From the NCBI GenBank assembly GCA_027924645.1, contig BSBN01001687.1, forward strand, positions 6,386,001 through 6,450,000: DNA of 64,000 nt, read 5' to 3'. This document shows positions 46,959 to 57,640 of the stretch, piece after piece. A program made the position numbers and the translations under genes. The notes beneath the pieces are model-generated. The model had not been told where the DNA came from. It did not search any database and saw nothing but the letters and a program-made list of their open reading frames with translations. Numbering within the stretch: the first letter of the stretch is position 1; the number at the start of each line of letters is the position of its first letter. The stretch comes from Cunninghamia lanceolata (lineage: Eukaryota; Streptophyta; Pinopsida; Cupressales; Cupressaceae).

Positions 46959-48988
46959 GTGTTATTGAGGTCATCGCGGGGTGCATGTGGGATATTGATA
47001 TCCTGCATTTTCAAATATCATGATGATGAATCTCGGCGGGAAAAGGTTGCGATTGCAGAATTGATGTTCTTCCCAAGGCCGCGGGTTGGTGCGCCATTAA
47101 TGGCGATTGTTGCAGAGGTATGGGCGATGGCGTGGGTGGATCCTGTACCTGACTGAAGGTGTACATCAGCGGACAGTAGCGCAGGGCTCGAGAAATCTTC
47201 CTGTCTCCTCCCCTACCTGCTGCATTCAAGTTTGGGCGCCAATCTGGTTGTGTTTGAGCGCCATCTTCCTGGTACTGTGTATCTGGCGGGATTCTTGGTC
47301 AACCATGTAATTAATTGCTGAGCACCTACCTGGCTGTTATAAGCAGGTGGTGTTGCTCATTTCAAGGTTGTTGAAAGTTGAAGATTTTGGCTCTGTAATG
47401 CATAACAAGCTGATCTGGTTGCTCTGTACAGCTTACCTGTGAGTTTATGTATCTCTTGTTGTATGTTTTTGGCATGAACCCACTGATTTCATGATTAAAC
47501 TTATATGAGAAATGTTGTTTGGCATGTGTTGTGTTAATTCTATCTCCAGTATTGCATGTATTCTTCTTCTGAATCTGGATGTTTGGTAATATTTAGATTC
47601 TAGAGCATAGAATTCCTATGTTGACTGTCTGATCTTATAACTTCTACTCAAGGGGTAGATTAAACTGTTTTCAGGTTGAACATTGGGAAGGGTATACTGC
47701 AGTAGGGATACCATAAGTAGAGATAACCTAACACTTTGTATTGGGAGATACCTGTAAGGCAGGTGTCACATATATCCCCTTGAAATTCAGTTTTAGCTGC
47801 TCATGCTGATCATTCACAGGTGTATGTCTACTGACTCCAGGCCCTGGATAGGCACCAATCATGCTTTGTTTTGTGTTATAACCATATCCAGCTTTGCATC
47901 CAAGCTTAAAATCCAAATCAAAATCTAAAACCAACATTAGGACATTAGAATTAGTTTAGGATCCTCAGTCCTCTGTCTACAACTGCTAATAGGCCCAAAG
48001 CTAGCCCCTTTGCTCTTATCTTTCAGTTTTGGTCTACTTACAAGAGGACTATCTGCTTTCTGTCAGCATCCCAGCCTTGTATGCATATCCTCATGGATGT
48101 TGAGTAGGGAATACCCCCCTAGGTCTTGCAGAGCCTGAAGAAGAAGAGGAGATAAAATATAGAGTCTATCTCCTACACTGTTGACCCCTTGGCCCAGAGA
48201 TCCTGTTGATCACTGATGGCTACCTTGTAGGGAAATCTGGGAATAAGCATCCAGTCTGGGAAAAAGTCAACAGGTTGTATGTGGCAAATGTACATTCTAA
48301 ATGAACAAGTTCATCAACATACAAAGGAGAGAGAAAGTCGAAGATTCCAGTCAATATACAAAGAAGTCAATAGGTTGGTCAAACCCATCAAATGCATCTT
48401 TGAGTTGCATATTGTGAATGTACATCGGCTGATCTACAAAGGGGTCAACATCAGTCAACTTTCCTTGAAGGCATATTCCAAAGGCATATTCGGCAAATGC
48501 ATGCTTCGAGTTGTATGTTTTTGAATGTATATTGAAATATACATTCCGTAGATACATCGGGTTAAGATTCATAAGGTTACCGACCACGTAGGTAAAGGGA
48601 ACCGGCAATAGGGGGTTGTCATTTGTATGTTCCAATTGCATATGATGATTGTATGTTGAAACATACATTTTCTGCAGATGCAAATACCAACTGGTAGAAG
48701 CGGTAGGAGGAACCGGCTTGGCAAGTCAGCGGTTGTATGTACAAAGCTGAAGGTATCAGGGTGACTATAAACATCGGGGTGAAACCTATTGAGGAGGATG
48801 ATAGCAACAGTCTCGCCGATAGCCGCAAAATTGAAGTCCCATCAACTAGAGGAAGGAACTCGGTGTGAAAGAGTTTGGGTTCACCAATGAAGTGGGATCT
48901 CACTGATGGATAAACACATGAAGGAAAACATGTGTTAGATACTGTTAAAATAGTTTACACAACTCTGCTGCCCACTCTGCATCAAAAA

Positions 48989-50408
48989 ATGTCACTGAGG
49001 AGAATCCTTGCTATTGGAACAATGGCTGGAAGAATGGATGAGATGATGGAATGATGAAAACCATGTGAGTTTTCTTGGATGTTGTTGAAGAAGATTAGAG
49101 AATAGGATTGACACCTAGACCTAATGTTGAAAGTGATGATGATGAAGAATTTCAATCTACTAATCAAAATGAAGTAACCCTAGGAGGTGATGAACAAGAA
49201 AAATTAGACCAAGCCAAGATGTTGCGAGCTATTTCAAAGATTAGGAAAAGACCTAGAGTTGATGTACCGAATTATACTAGAAATTTGAATCTTGAAGAGT
49301 CGATTGATTAGATAAATGACATGGAAGAATACTTTTAGTATGAAGAAATTGAAGATCCGAACAAGGTGAAATTTGCAAAGACAAAGTTAAAGGGGCATGT
49401 TGCTATATGGTGGAAAGAAGTTCAGTTGGATAGAAATAGAAGAGGAAAATAAAATATTACAAAGTGGGATAGAATGGTGAAAATTTTGAAGAATCAGTTT
49501 ATACCTGCTGACTATGAGTTGGAAATGTTGAAGAGATTGCAGAACCTGAGACAAAAGGAGAAATCTGTGAAGGAGTACACTGAAGAATTTCATAAGATGG
49601 TCATAAGGATAGGACATAGTGAAGAAAGCAAGGAGAAAGTGGTCAAATACATCAATGGACTGATATTGAACATTCAAGAAGAACTGAGTTTGGTGAGGAT
49701 GACAACATTGGAAGAAGCATATCAGTTTGCCCTGAAAGTTGAAGAAAATTTGAACAAGATACATGATCAAAGACAAAGAGGTAGAGGAGGTAAATTTTAG
49801 AGAGGAAGAATATTTTCCAGAGGAGAGAGATCATATGCAAAGAAAAAAAAACAAGAAAACACACTCAAGAAGGAAGATAGATATAACAATGCATACCGAA
49901 GATATGACAGAACTTTCTACCACATATGAAACCCTAGTCCATACCAGAGTGAAGGATATAGAAGAGAAGGAAGAGGACCTGATAGGAGAATATTCCAAGG
50001 AACTTGTTTCAAGTGTGGAGGTGAAGCACATAGAGCATTTAAATGTAATCAAAGGAGTACAAGAAAAAGGATAGAGAATAGTGGAAGAGCAGCCTATGTG
50101 GAAGAAGAACCTGTTGGATCACCTAGTTCAGTTGGTAAAGTGGAGAAAGGAGAATCACTTGTCATGAGGAGAGCACTAATTCAAGTAGAGACAAATGAGG
50201 AACCACTGTAGAGGAAAAGTTTGTTCAGAACTAGATGCAAATCAGGAGGTAAATGTTGTAAAGTTATAATTGATAGTGGTAGTTCTGATAACCTAGTTCC
50301 AGAGGAGATGGTGACTAAGCTGAAGTTGGAAAGATTGAAACACCCTAAGCCCTACCAGCTAGCATGGATTCAGAATGACCATAAAGTACTAGTGAGTTCA
50401 AACAATGT
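48989..50408 (+). pseudogene. gag: Chromovirus E gag and protease start
   Basis: Begins at the ATG whose A is the last base of D's right TSD (MSLRRILAIGTMAGRMDEMME, then stops). The capsid region is best seen at 49350-49800: WWKEVQLDRNRRGK, then FHKMVIRIG and YINGLILNIQEELSL, as in other chromovirus gags. The zinc knuckle CFKCGGEAHRAFKC is encoded at 50005-50046. The protease active site IIDSGSSDNLVPEEM is near 50264-50308 and looks intact. Stops occur at about 49308, 49336, 49450 and 49798, and a frameshift near 50400. The frame otherwise stays the same from 49108 to 50400. Confidence 0.88.
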
Positions 50409-50846
50409 TTGGTGAAATTTCATATTGGATCTTATCATGATGAAGTATCATGTGATATTATGCCTATGGATGTATGTCATATCTTGTTGGGTAGACCATG
50501 GAAGTATGATAGAAAATCTATACATGATGGGAGAAAGAATACAAACAGTATAACATCTAATGAGAAGAGAATTACTTTGATTCCTTTGGAAGATTATCCT
50601 AAGAGTCAAGTATGTAGAAATGCTAGAATCTAGTTGGTAGATGGAAGAAAATTTCTGGATGGTTTGAGACATGAGAATATGTGTTATACTTTGATTCATA
50701 AGAAGCCTGAAACATTGAAGAAAGAGATTGAAGAATCATAATCGGAGGAGATAACTAAGTTGCTGATAGAATATGAAGACATTATATCAGACAATGTACC
50801 TGAAGACTAATTAGTAGTATTAGTCATCATATGGATCTTATACCTA
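50409..50846 (+). pseudogene. pol: Chromovirus E protease C-terminus and RT N-terminus, cut by M
   Basis: Reads FHIGSYHDEVSCDIMPMDV and LLGRPWKYDRKSIHDGRKN, the conserved block after the protease in chromoviruses. It continues to a linker (LLIEYEDIISDNVPED). After a frameshift near 50805 comes SSISHHMDLIP, which stops where insertion M enters. The downstream partner resumes at 53303. One ATACCTA copy lies on each side of M, and using one copy keeps the RT reading frame. Confidence 0.85.
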
Positions 50847-53295
50847 TTGTCACATAGAATTGCATCCTGCTTGGAGAGAGTCCAAGCATTCTAATGACAC
50901 AATGGGAATGATCTCAAAGTGTGGGACCTTGCGAACTAAGATCAGACCTCCAGAGAAGGCTGGTTCCTCATTCTAAGCCTAATGCTTAGAGGAATATATC
51001 TAAACCTAGTGCTAATGCTGCAGGGGAAAAGGGGTAGAAGGAAACGTAAATAGAAATTAGGTGATACACCAGGTTGAATAAAAGAACCCTCACAGGACTA
51101 AGAAAATGCACAAAATGACTAGATACAACCAATAAACATACACAGATCAAGCTGATTTTAACAGAGGCAAGGAGCAAGAGATGATTAGAAGGTATTAAAT
51201 ATTCACAAACATAGCATTCTTAGATCACACAGAGTTAAAATAGCATGAAGAGGTAAAATAACTAGCATGTATTTAATCAGAAGGCAAGGTTACAGTAGAG
51301 GAATGCTTTGTTTGGAATCAGAAGCATAGATTACTAAATCTTCCAACCCTTTTTTTTACATCTCATGTTTATGCATATATAGCATTTTACATTTGACCTA
51401 AGTTGGTTACAATGAATTCTCCCCATGGGCTCTCTCAGAAAATATCATCGCCAGAAGGGATGTCTACCTGCAAGAAGTTATGGAATAAAATATCTGGAAC
51501 AGGGTAGGTGGAAGAAATTTTGGGCCTTGAATGTGAGCAACTCAATCATCTATCTTCAACAATGAATACATAAAATATCTGAAGCATGGCAATTGAGAGA
51601 TCGGATTTGTATTGATGGTAGATGGGACATATCACCCCTTGACAAAGCTTTTACAACACTTTAAATCTCTGACCCTTTGAATTTTTGCATCCTCACTCGC
51701 TGAGATCATATGCACAATTAGGCTCTGTATCTGTATAATTAGCCTTTGAATTTTCCCTGTTTGACTGAACTTGTATTTTTGGCTTCTGAGTCAACGACCG
51801 TCAATTTTATCCTTGCTACCAAGAGAACTATTGTTTGTATGCAAACAGACATACAAAAATAGATACACTATAAAAAAAACCATGCTAATGTTAGCATCAT
51901 ATAGAACTTGGGCAAAGAATAGGCCTGGATGACGTCATCATGCTATTGAGTCCTTCAAATCCTTCGATTTTGCACTTATGCGATTTCTTCACTTTTTGCA
52001 TTTTGCATATCAAATCACTTTGCATATGTCTTTGAATCTCCCTTTGTATATGCTTTTGTATGTGTAATTGTATATACAATACAATGGCCAACATACAAAA
52101 GTGGACCTTAACTTTTGTATCACCTTTTGTATATGCCCTTGCCACGTGTCATCACTCCATTGGTTGTTGACTTGAACCTAGGACCCACCGCTGCATCCTC
52201 CTTATCAGCCATCGGAAAGACCTCAAACTGAGCCACCAATACATATTGTCTCACTGAAAATCCTTGGTATGTGACTTTGTATATGTGATTGTATATGAGA
52301 TACAATCACATGTACATACAATTGTGGAACTCAGGATTATCAACCATATTGGATCATTGAAGTAGGTTCGACCTTGTATCTTTGCTTTTGCATGACTTTG
52401 TATATGCAATACAATTACATGTACATACAAAGGCAGACCCTAACATTTTTATAAAGAAAATTTAAATTAACATCGGGTTCAGCTTTGTATCTTACCTTCT
52501 TGTATGTTGCACTTTTTTGACCTTGTACATGTGATATACAACTATGGACCCCAATGGACTATCTGCCACATTCAATTCCCCAGTCACATCCGAATTGTAT
52601 GTATTTCCTTTTGCATCACCTTTTGTATATCGCATATACAATGCGAATATACAAACAAAACTGCATACAATCGCTTGTACATACAAACATTGCATCTGAC
52701 CTTTGCATGTGCATACAAAGATGCATACAACCGCATCTGCCTTTGTAAACCAAATTATATCTCAGGATAGTATATGGCATTATATAAAAGATTGTATGTA
52801 CAAAGATACAATCACATATACATACAAAAAATGGACACACCTTTTATATATATGCCCTTGCCTATTGCCTTATATATGCATTTGTATATGCAATTGTATA
52901 TACAAAGATAACCTGATGCACATTCACTTTTGTATCCTGCCTTTTGTATCTAACTTTGCATCTTCCTTTGTATATACAATTGTATATGCAATTGTATATA
53001 AGATACAAGAGATATACATACAATGATACATATAAAGGTACATACAAAAATGATTAAGTATAAAATTGAGAAATCCCTGCAATGGAAGATACTTGAAGCT
53101 TAAGGATTTCTGAGTTTTTTTGGGGTTTTCTACAAGGATTCTCTAGGTGAGATTTTAGAAAATTTTGCAAGGCACAGCATGGGGAAATGTAGGATTTAAG
53201 ACTTTCCTCTTTCTATTTAGGCTTTCTCTAATCGGATTTCTTTGATAAAAAAAGGGGGATAGGAATATTTTGGGGCTAGGCAAAATATGTCAACA
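50847..53295. mobile_element. Insertion M, 2.45 kb, class unclear
   Basis: Flanked by a perfect 7-base direct repeat a-t-a-c-c-t-a (50840-50846 and 53296-53302). Ends read TTGTCACATAG... and ...TATGTCAACA; the last ten bases reverse-complemented (TGTTGACATA) match the first ten at 7 of 10 positions. On the minus strand it starts TG and almost ends CA, so a solo LTR is possible, but the duplication length does not fit the usual 5 bases. No coding region was found. The right half (51980-53045) is a dense array of TGTATATG/CATATACA words. Confidence 0.75.
51980..53045. repeat. Palindromic TGTATA/TATACA repeat array in M
   Basis: Dozens of variants of 'tttgtatatgcaattgtatatacaa'. The perfect 12-base palindrome TTGTATATACAA recurs (about 52069, 52895 and 52966). 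At 52284-52310, an 11-base perfect inverted repeat (TGTGATTGTAT / ATACAATCACA) has a 5-base loop. ORFs in this block (52504-53047, both strands) only translate the repeat. Confidence 0.85.
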
Positions 53296-53302
53296 ATACC
53301 TA

Positions 53303-54700
53303 GAGCTAGTTTGCCTAACAAAGAAACACACCGGATGACACCAACAGAGAATGAAAAATTGAATAGATAGATACAAGAGTTGTTGAGGAAAGGTTTGATC
53401 AGAGAAAGTTTGAGTCCTTATGTAGTACCTACAATGTTAACACTAAAGAAATATGGAGAATGGAGAATGTGTACAGACTCTAGAGCAATAAACAAGATCA
53501 TAGTTAAGTATAGATTTCCTTTACCTAGGATGGATGATATCATGGATTGTTTGAGTGGAGAAAAATATTTCACAAAGATAGACTTGAAGAGTGGATACCA
53601 TCATATCAAAATCAGAGAAGGAGATGAATGGAAGACTACTTTTAAGAAAAATGTAGGATTGTATGAGTGGTTAGTGATGCCTTTTGGATTAACAAATGCA
53701 CCGAGTACTTTCATGAGGTTGATGAATCAAGTTTTGAAAAAATTCTTGGGTAAGTTTGTTATTGTATATTTGGATGATATTCTAATTTTTAGTAAGAAAA
53801 AAGAAGAACATTTGTGGCACTTGAGACAAGTATTGTAGAGACTGAGAGGAGAAATTGTTGATAAACATCAAGAAATGTAGTTTCATGAAGGAAGAATTGG
53901 TATACTTGGGATTTGTGATTTCTATAGAAGGATTGAAGATGGACCCTAACAAAGTAAGAGCAATTGTTGAATGGCCTACACTGGAGAGCATTGGAGAAGT
54001 CAAATCATTTCATGGATTGGCTAGTTTCTACTGTAGGTTCATCAAAAATTTTAGTTCAGTTTGTAACCCTATGATAGAGACAATGAGAGGTGATAGAAAA
54101 GACTTTAAGTGGACATCAGGAGAAGATAAAAGTTTTGAATTATTGAACTAGAAAGTGACAGAGCAACCTATGTTGGCATTACCGAATTTCAATATAGTAT
54201 TTCAAGTAGATTGTGATGCAAGTGGGAATGCAATAGGAGCAGTGTTAAGTCAAGAAGGTAAACTTGTAGCATATTTCAATGAGAAGTTGAATGACGCAAG
54301 GAGAAGATATTCATTTTATGATCAAGAGTTCTATGCCATAATTCAAGCCTTGAAGAAGTGGAGACATTATTTGTTGCCTAAGGAGTTTTTATTATATACA
54401 GATTATCGAGCTTTGCAATATTTGAACAGTCAAGGGAAGTTGAATCAGAGACATATGAGGTGGGTAGAGTTCATGTAGAGTTATACTTTTGTGTTGAAGC
54501 ATAGGAGTGGAAAATCAAACAAAGTTGTAGATGCATTGAGTAGGAGAAGGAACTTGTTGATAGAGATGAGAATTGAAGTGTTAGGATTTGAGGAGTTGAA
54601 GAACATGTATGAAAAAGATATAGATTTTGTAGAACCTTGGAAAGCATGTAAGGAACCTGTTGTGATAGATAGAAGTAAGTGATTGGACTATTTCATTCAG
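53303..54700 (+). pseudogene. pol: Chromovirus E reverse transcriptase and RNase H
   Basis: [68 protein letters not shown], and the catalytic YLDD at 53767-53778. A +1 frameshift lies near 53840, then YLGFVISIEGLKMDPNKV and the tether to RNase H. RNase H begins VDCDASGNAIGAVLSQEGK and ends with ALQYLNSQGKLNQRHMRWVEF. Stops occur at 53368, 54150 and 54476. An otherwise canonical chromovirus pol middle section. Confidence 0.92.
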
Positions 54701-55966
54701 GAAGATATGTTGTTGAAAGGAAACTAATTATGCATACCTAGGAGTTCAATGAGAGATAATTTGATCAAGGAGAAGCATAGTGGTGGATTGGCAGGACATT
54801 TTGGCATTGATAAGACAGTGGCTTTGCTAAGTGAAAACTACTTTTGGCCACAGATACATAAGGATGTTAGGAAATTTGTGTAGAGTTGTAGAGTATGTCA
54901 AGTTGCAAAAGGAAGTAGTCAGAATACTAGATTGTATAAATATTTGCAGTACCGGAGAGACCTTGGGAAGACATAAGTAGTGGTGGATAGATTTTCAAAG
55001 ATGACAATTTCATACCTTGTAAGAAGACAACTGATGCAGTGCATGTAGCTGACCTATTTTTCAAGGAGATTTGGAGATTGCATGGATTACCTAAGAGCAT
55101 AATTTCAGACAGAGATACAAGATTTCTTGGATACTTTTGGAAGACACTTTGGAAGAAGATGAAGACAGACTTGAAGTTCAGTTCAACATTTCATACACAG
55201 ACTAATGGACAGACAGAGGTTGTGAATAGGATTTTGGTAAACTTGTTGAGATGTTTGGTCGGAGAGAAGGCATGAAGTTGGGATTTGATTCTTTCACAAG
55301 CAGAATTTGCATATAATAATTTAGTGAATAGGAGTACCAGAAGAACATCATTTGAGATTGTGACAGGAACTAACCCTAGAGGAGTAGAAGAGTTGAGAGA
55401 TATCAATATGGAAGAAAAGAGGAGTGCAAAAGTAGAAGAATTTGCAGGACACATGGAGACATTGCATAATCAGGTAAAGAAGCATTTGGAGGAGATGAAC
55501 CGTAAGTATAAAGAGAAAGAAGATGAGAAGAGAAGACACAAGGAATTTACAGTTAGAGATGAAGTGATGGTATACTTAAGAAAAGAAATATTTCTAGTTG
55601 GGACATATAACAAGTTGAAGATGAAGAAGTTTGGACCATGTAGGATACTTAGAAAGTTTGATTCAGGAAATGCATATGAAGTAGAGTTACAAGAAATATT
55701 GGGCATGTCACCTATTTTCAACATTGCAGACCTATATCAATATCATGAAGCAAAGTTTAGTGACAACATTGAAGAAGATTTGAAGAAGCAGTTACCACAT
55801 TGACAACATTGAGGACATCTTGGACAGAAGAGTTGGACTCAACACCAGAAGAAGACAGTACAAAGAATATCTTGTGAAGTGGAAAGGAAGACAGAAAGAA
55901 GACTCATCTTGGATTTCTTAGGCTAAGGTGGACCATCTTGGTTTTCCTCTAGCCCTAGCAAAGTGA
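54701..55966 (+). pseudogene. pol: Chromovirus E integrase and chromodomain, with catalytic deletion
   Basis: HHCC zinc domain: KEHS-like His, GLAGHFGIDKT, and CRVCQVAKG. The core is missing about 80 bases between RRDLGKT (about 54973) and VVVDRFSKM, which removes the segment holding the first catalytic Asp. The second Asp is in [11 protein letters not shown] and the Glu in GQTEVVN (about 55205-55225). After the GPCRILRKF DNA-binding region there is a frameshift, then a chromodomain-like end: YLVKWKGRQKEDSSWIS near 55860-55915. The final stop is at 55964. Chromodomains target integration to modified chromatin. Confidence 0.88.
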
Positions 55967-56000
55967 GGGACTCACTTTTTCAATAACCCCAAATGTCTGA

Positions 56001-56824
56001 TGTAGGAGCATCCCTGGTTCAAGAGTAATCTTGCATCAACCAAAAACATTTGCATTTCAATTTTTTTCTTTTCATTTTCTAGATTAGTATAGTCAGTTTA
56101 GTTAGTAGCAGTTTCTATATTTTGGTCCTCATTCTGCGGCAGTGTAGAGCTAAACTTAGCATCTAGAAACATTCATGCACATCATATACAAATCTAAGAT
56201 TATTTGGATCAAGTACCGGTAAGATATCTCTATCAGAAGATTGATTGTTTTCTCATAGCAAAGCACCTTAATAGTCTCAGAAAAGCATCTAAAGGAGAAG
56301 ACTTGCCAAGCATTTCTCAACATGCGAAGCTAAATGACACATCTTTCAATGTTCTATGGTTTGTGGCTGACCTTATCTAAGATCCGCACATCATTCCATT
56401 CATTTACGGAGGATTTATACATGATTAGGTCTGACCTATCTGTGTACACACGTTACAACTCTTCATTGGAGCTTGTGATCTTCCTTGGCTGACATGGAGA
56501 AATCTTAGGTTCTGGAGATGATATAAAATGATGTAATAGATGCCTAGGAAAGTAGTGGGTCATTAGTTCATAGTTGATAGTTTGAGTTTCTTGCAAAGGA
56601 GCTTCAAAGTTAAATCTTGGGCATATTTTGTAACTAAGTTATCAGGCTTGTGAGCCCTAATTGTAAGCCTGCATGTTGCTGTCCAATTTGTATTTGAATT
56701 CTATGATATACTAAATGACTGAATCTACATTTGCTTCATATCTTGAGTTGTTTCCATTTTGTTTACTCTAGTTGTACGACCTGGACAGTCCACTTTGTGG
56801 ACCCTCCTAACCATGACTACACCA
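56001..56824 (+). repeat. 3' LTR of E
   Basis: TGTAGGAGCATCC...GACTACACCA. The nearest purine-rich run ('aaagtgaggga', 55960-55970) is about 30 bases upstream rather than adjacent, so the PPT is unclear. Confidence 0.88.
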
Positions 56825-57640
56825 CTTTCCCAAGAATTGGATGAATTGAGGAAGAAGGTACAAGATATGGAGATGGGACATTCAAAGAAGAAATACTCTT
56901 TTGAAGAGATATGTCCCTATCCTTTTGATAGATCCTTGGTCATGATCCCATTTCTACAAAACTTTGATATACCAAAGTTTGACAAATATAAAGGAAAAGG
57001 TGACCCTAGGGACCATCTAAAAGAATTTTACATAGCATGTATGGAAGTCACTTCTAATGATACCTATCTCATGTGACTCTTTCCCTGTAGTCTAGGAGGC
57101 TAGGATATCAAATGGTTCTCTCATTTACCTCATGGCATTAAGACATTTCAAGAACTCACTGAGCATTTCATTACACACTTTTCATATAACATTGAACATG
57201 AGGTATCTATGATAGACCTTTGTAATACCAAGCAAAGGAATGGAGAATCTTTCACTGCCTTCCTTCAACACTGGAGGAACCTTGATAGTAAATTCTCTTG
57301 TCCCATCCCTGAGAAACAACTTGTCAACATATTTGTTCAGAACTTAAATCAAGAGATGGGTTTTCACTTATAAATTCAATGTATGAACATGTTTGAAGAA
57401 ATCATAGACAAAGGTGTCACTATTGAGAAAGCCATCATAGCTAAAGGTTTAGTCAAGATTTACAAAGACAACAACAACAATCAAACTAACGATAAACCTC
57501 ATTTTTGGGCCACGAATAAGAATGTTGTCAATGATGGAGTAAATGATGTCAAACACATTCAAAATCTGCAAAAATACCAAACCTTCATTCACACAAACCC
57601 CAAATCACAACAATACCATTCCTAAGGGACCATCTAAACA
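56825..57640 (+). pseudogene. gag: Gypsy F gag, capsid piece
   Basis: Retrotransposon gag domain of Tat/Athila-like Gypsy: LSQELDELRKKVQDMEM, FDIPKFDKYKGKGDPRDHLKE, then LPHGIKTFQELTEHFITHFS, SFTAFLQHWRNLDSKF and IFVQNLNQEM. Stops occur at 57074, about 57101 and 57371. It continues from 29791 after E. The gag is recognisable only here; the two upstream pieces are its low-complexity N-terminus. No intact zinc knuckle follows. Confidence 0.85.

Larger units (their letters stand above)
45563..48272 (+). mobile_element. Insertion L, probable 2.7-kb solo LTR
   Basis: Starts TGTTAGCACTC and ends GTCAACA, flanked by perfect ggttg duplications (45558-45562 and 48273-48277), with no PBS, PPT or coding domain inside. 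It is therefore best read as a solo LTR of an unknown family. The left half is packed with ATCATC/GATGAT words, five TGACGTCA palindromes and a TATA box; G/C content rises at 47020-47300. ORFs at 46177-46581 and 46866-47156 are built from the repeat and have no known motif. Orientation is taken from the TATA box. Confidence 0.82.
30826..48984 (+). mobile_element. Chromovirus D (Ty3-gypsy with chromodomain)
   Basis: LTRs 30826-32525 and 44556-48984, the latter enlarged by L. PBS at 32529-32540; perfect aaaaa duplications at 30821-30825 and 48985-48989. The polyprotein is in one frame over 40461-44484, preceded by gag at 32576-33177, with C inserted between. D sits just upstream of E's gag. Confidence 0.95.
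44556..48984 (+). repeat. 3' LTR of D, interrupted by L
   Basis: 44556-45562 and 48273-48984 together match the 5' LTR at about 1.71 kb. A G/C-rich purine run 'cggggagta' precedes it (44547-44555). Confidence 0.92.
29792..56824 (+). mobile_element. Chromovirus E (Ty3-gypsy with chromodomain)
   Basis: LTRs 29792-30624 and 56001-56824, PBS at 30627-30638, and gag-protease-RT-RNase H-integrase-chromodomain order in 48989-55966. It is expanded to 27 kb by D and M. No clear target duplication: the left flank is tacaa, and the right boundary is ambiguous by three bases (56821 or 56824). It is inserted in F's gag. Confidence 0.92.

Noticed and set aside
46177..47156. ORFs of 134 and 96 codons in insertion L
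   Set aside because: They translate the ATCATC/GATGAT repeat matrix (runs of Ile, Met, Leu, His) with no known motif, inside a probable LTR.
51980..53045. CRISPR-like array
   Set aside because: Repeats are short, overlapping and irregular, without uniform spacers, and the DNA is plant nuclear.
52504..53047. Overlapping ORFs on both strands in M
   Set aside because: Cys/Tyr/Ile-rich translations of the TGTATA repeat; both strands read similarly because the repeat is palindromic.
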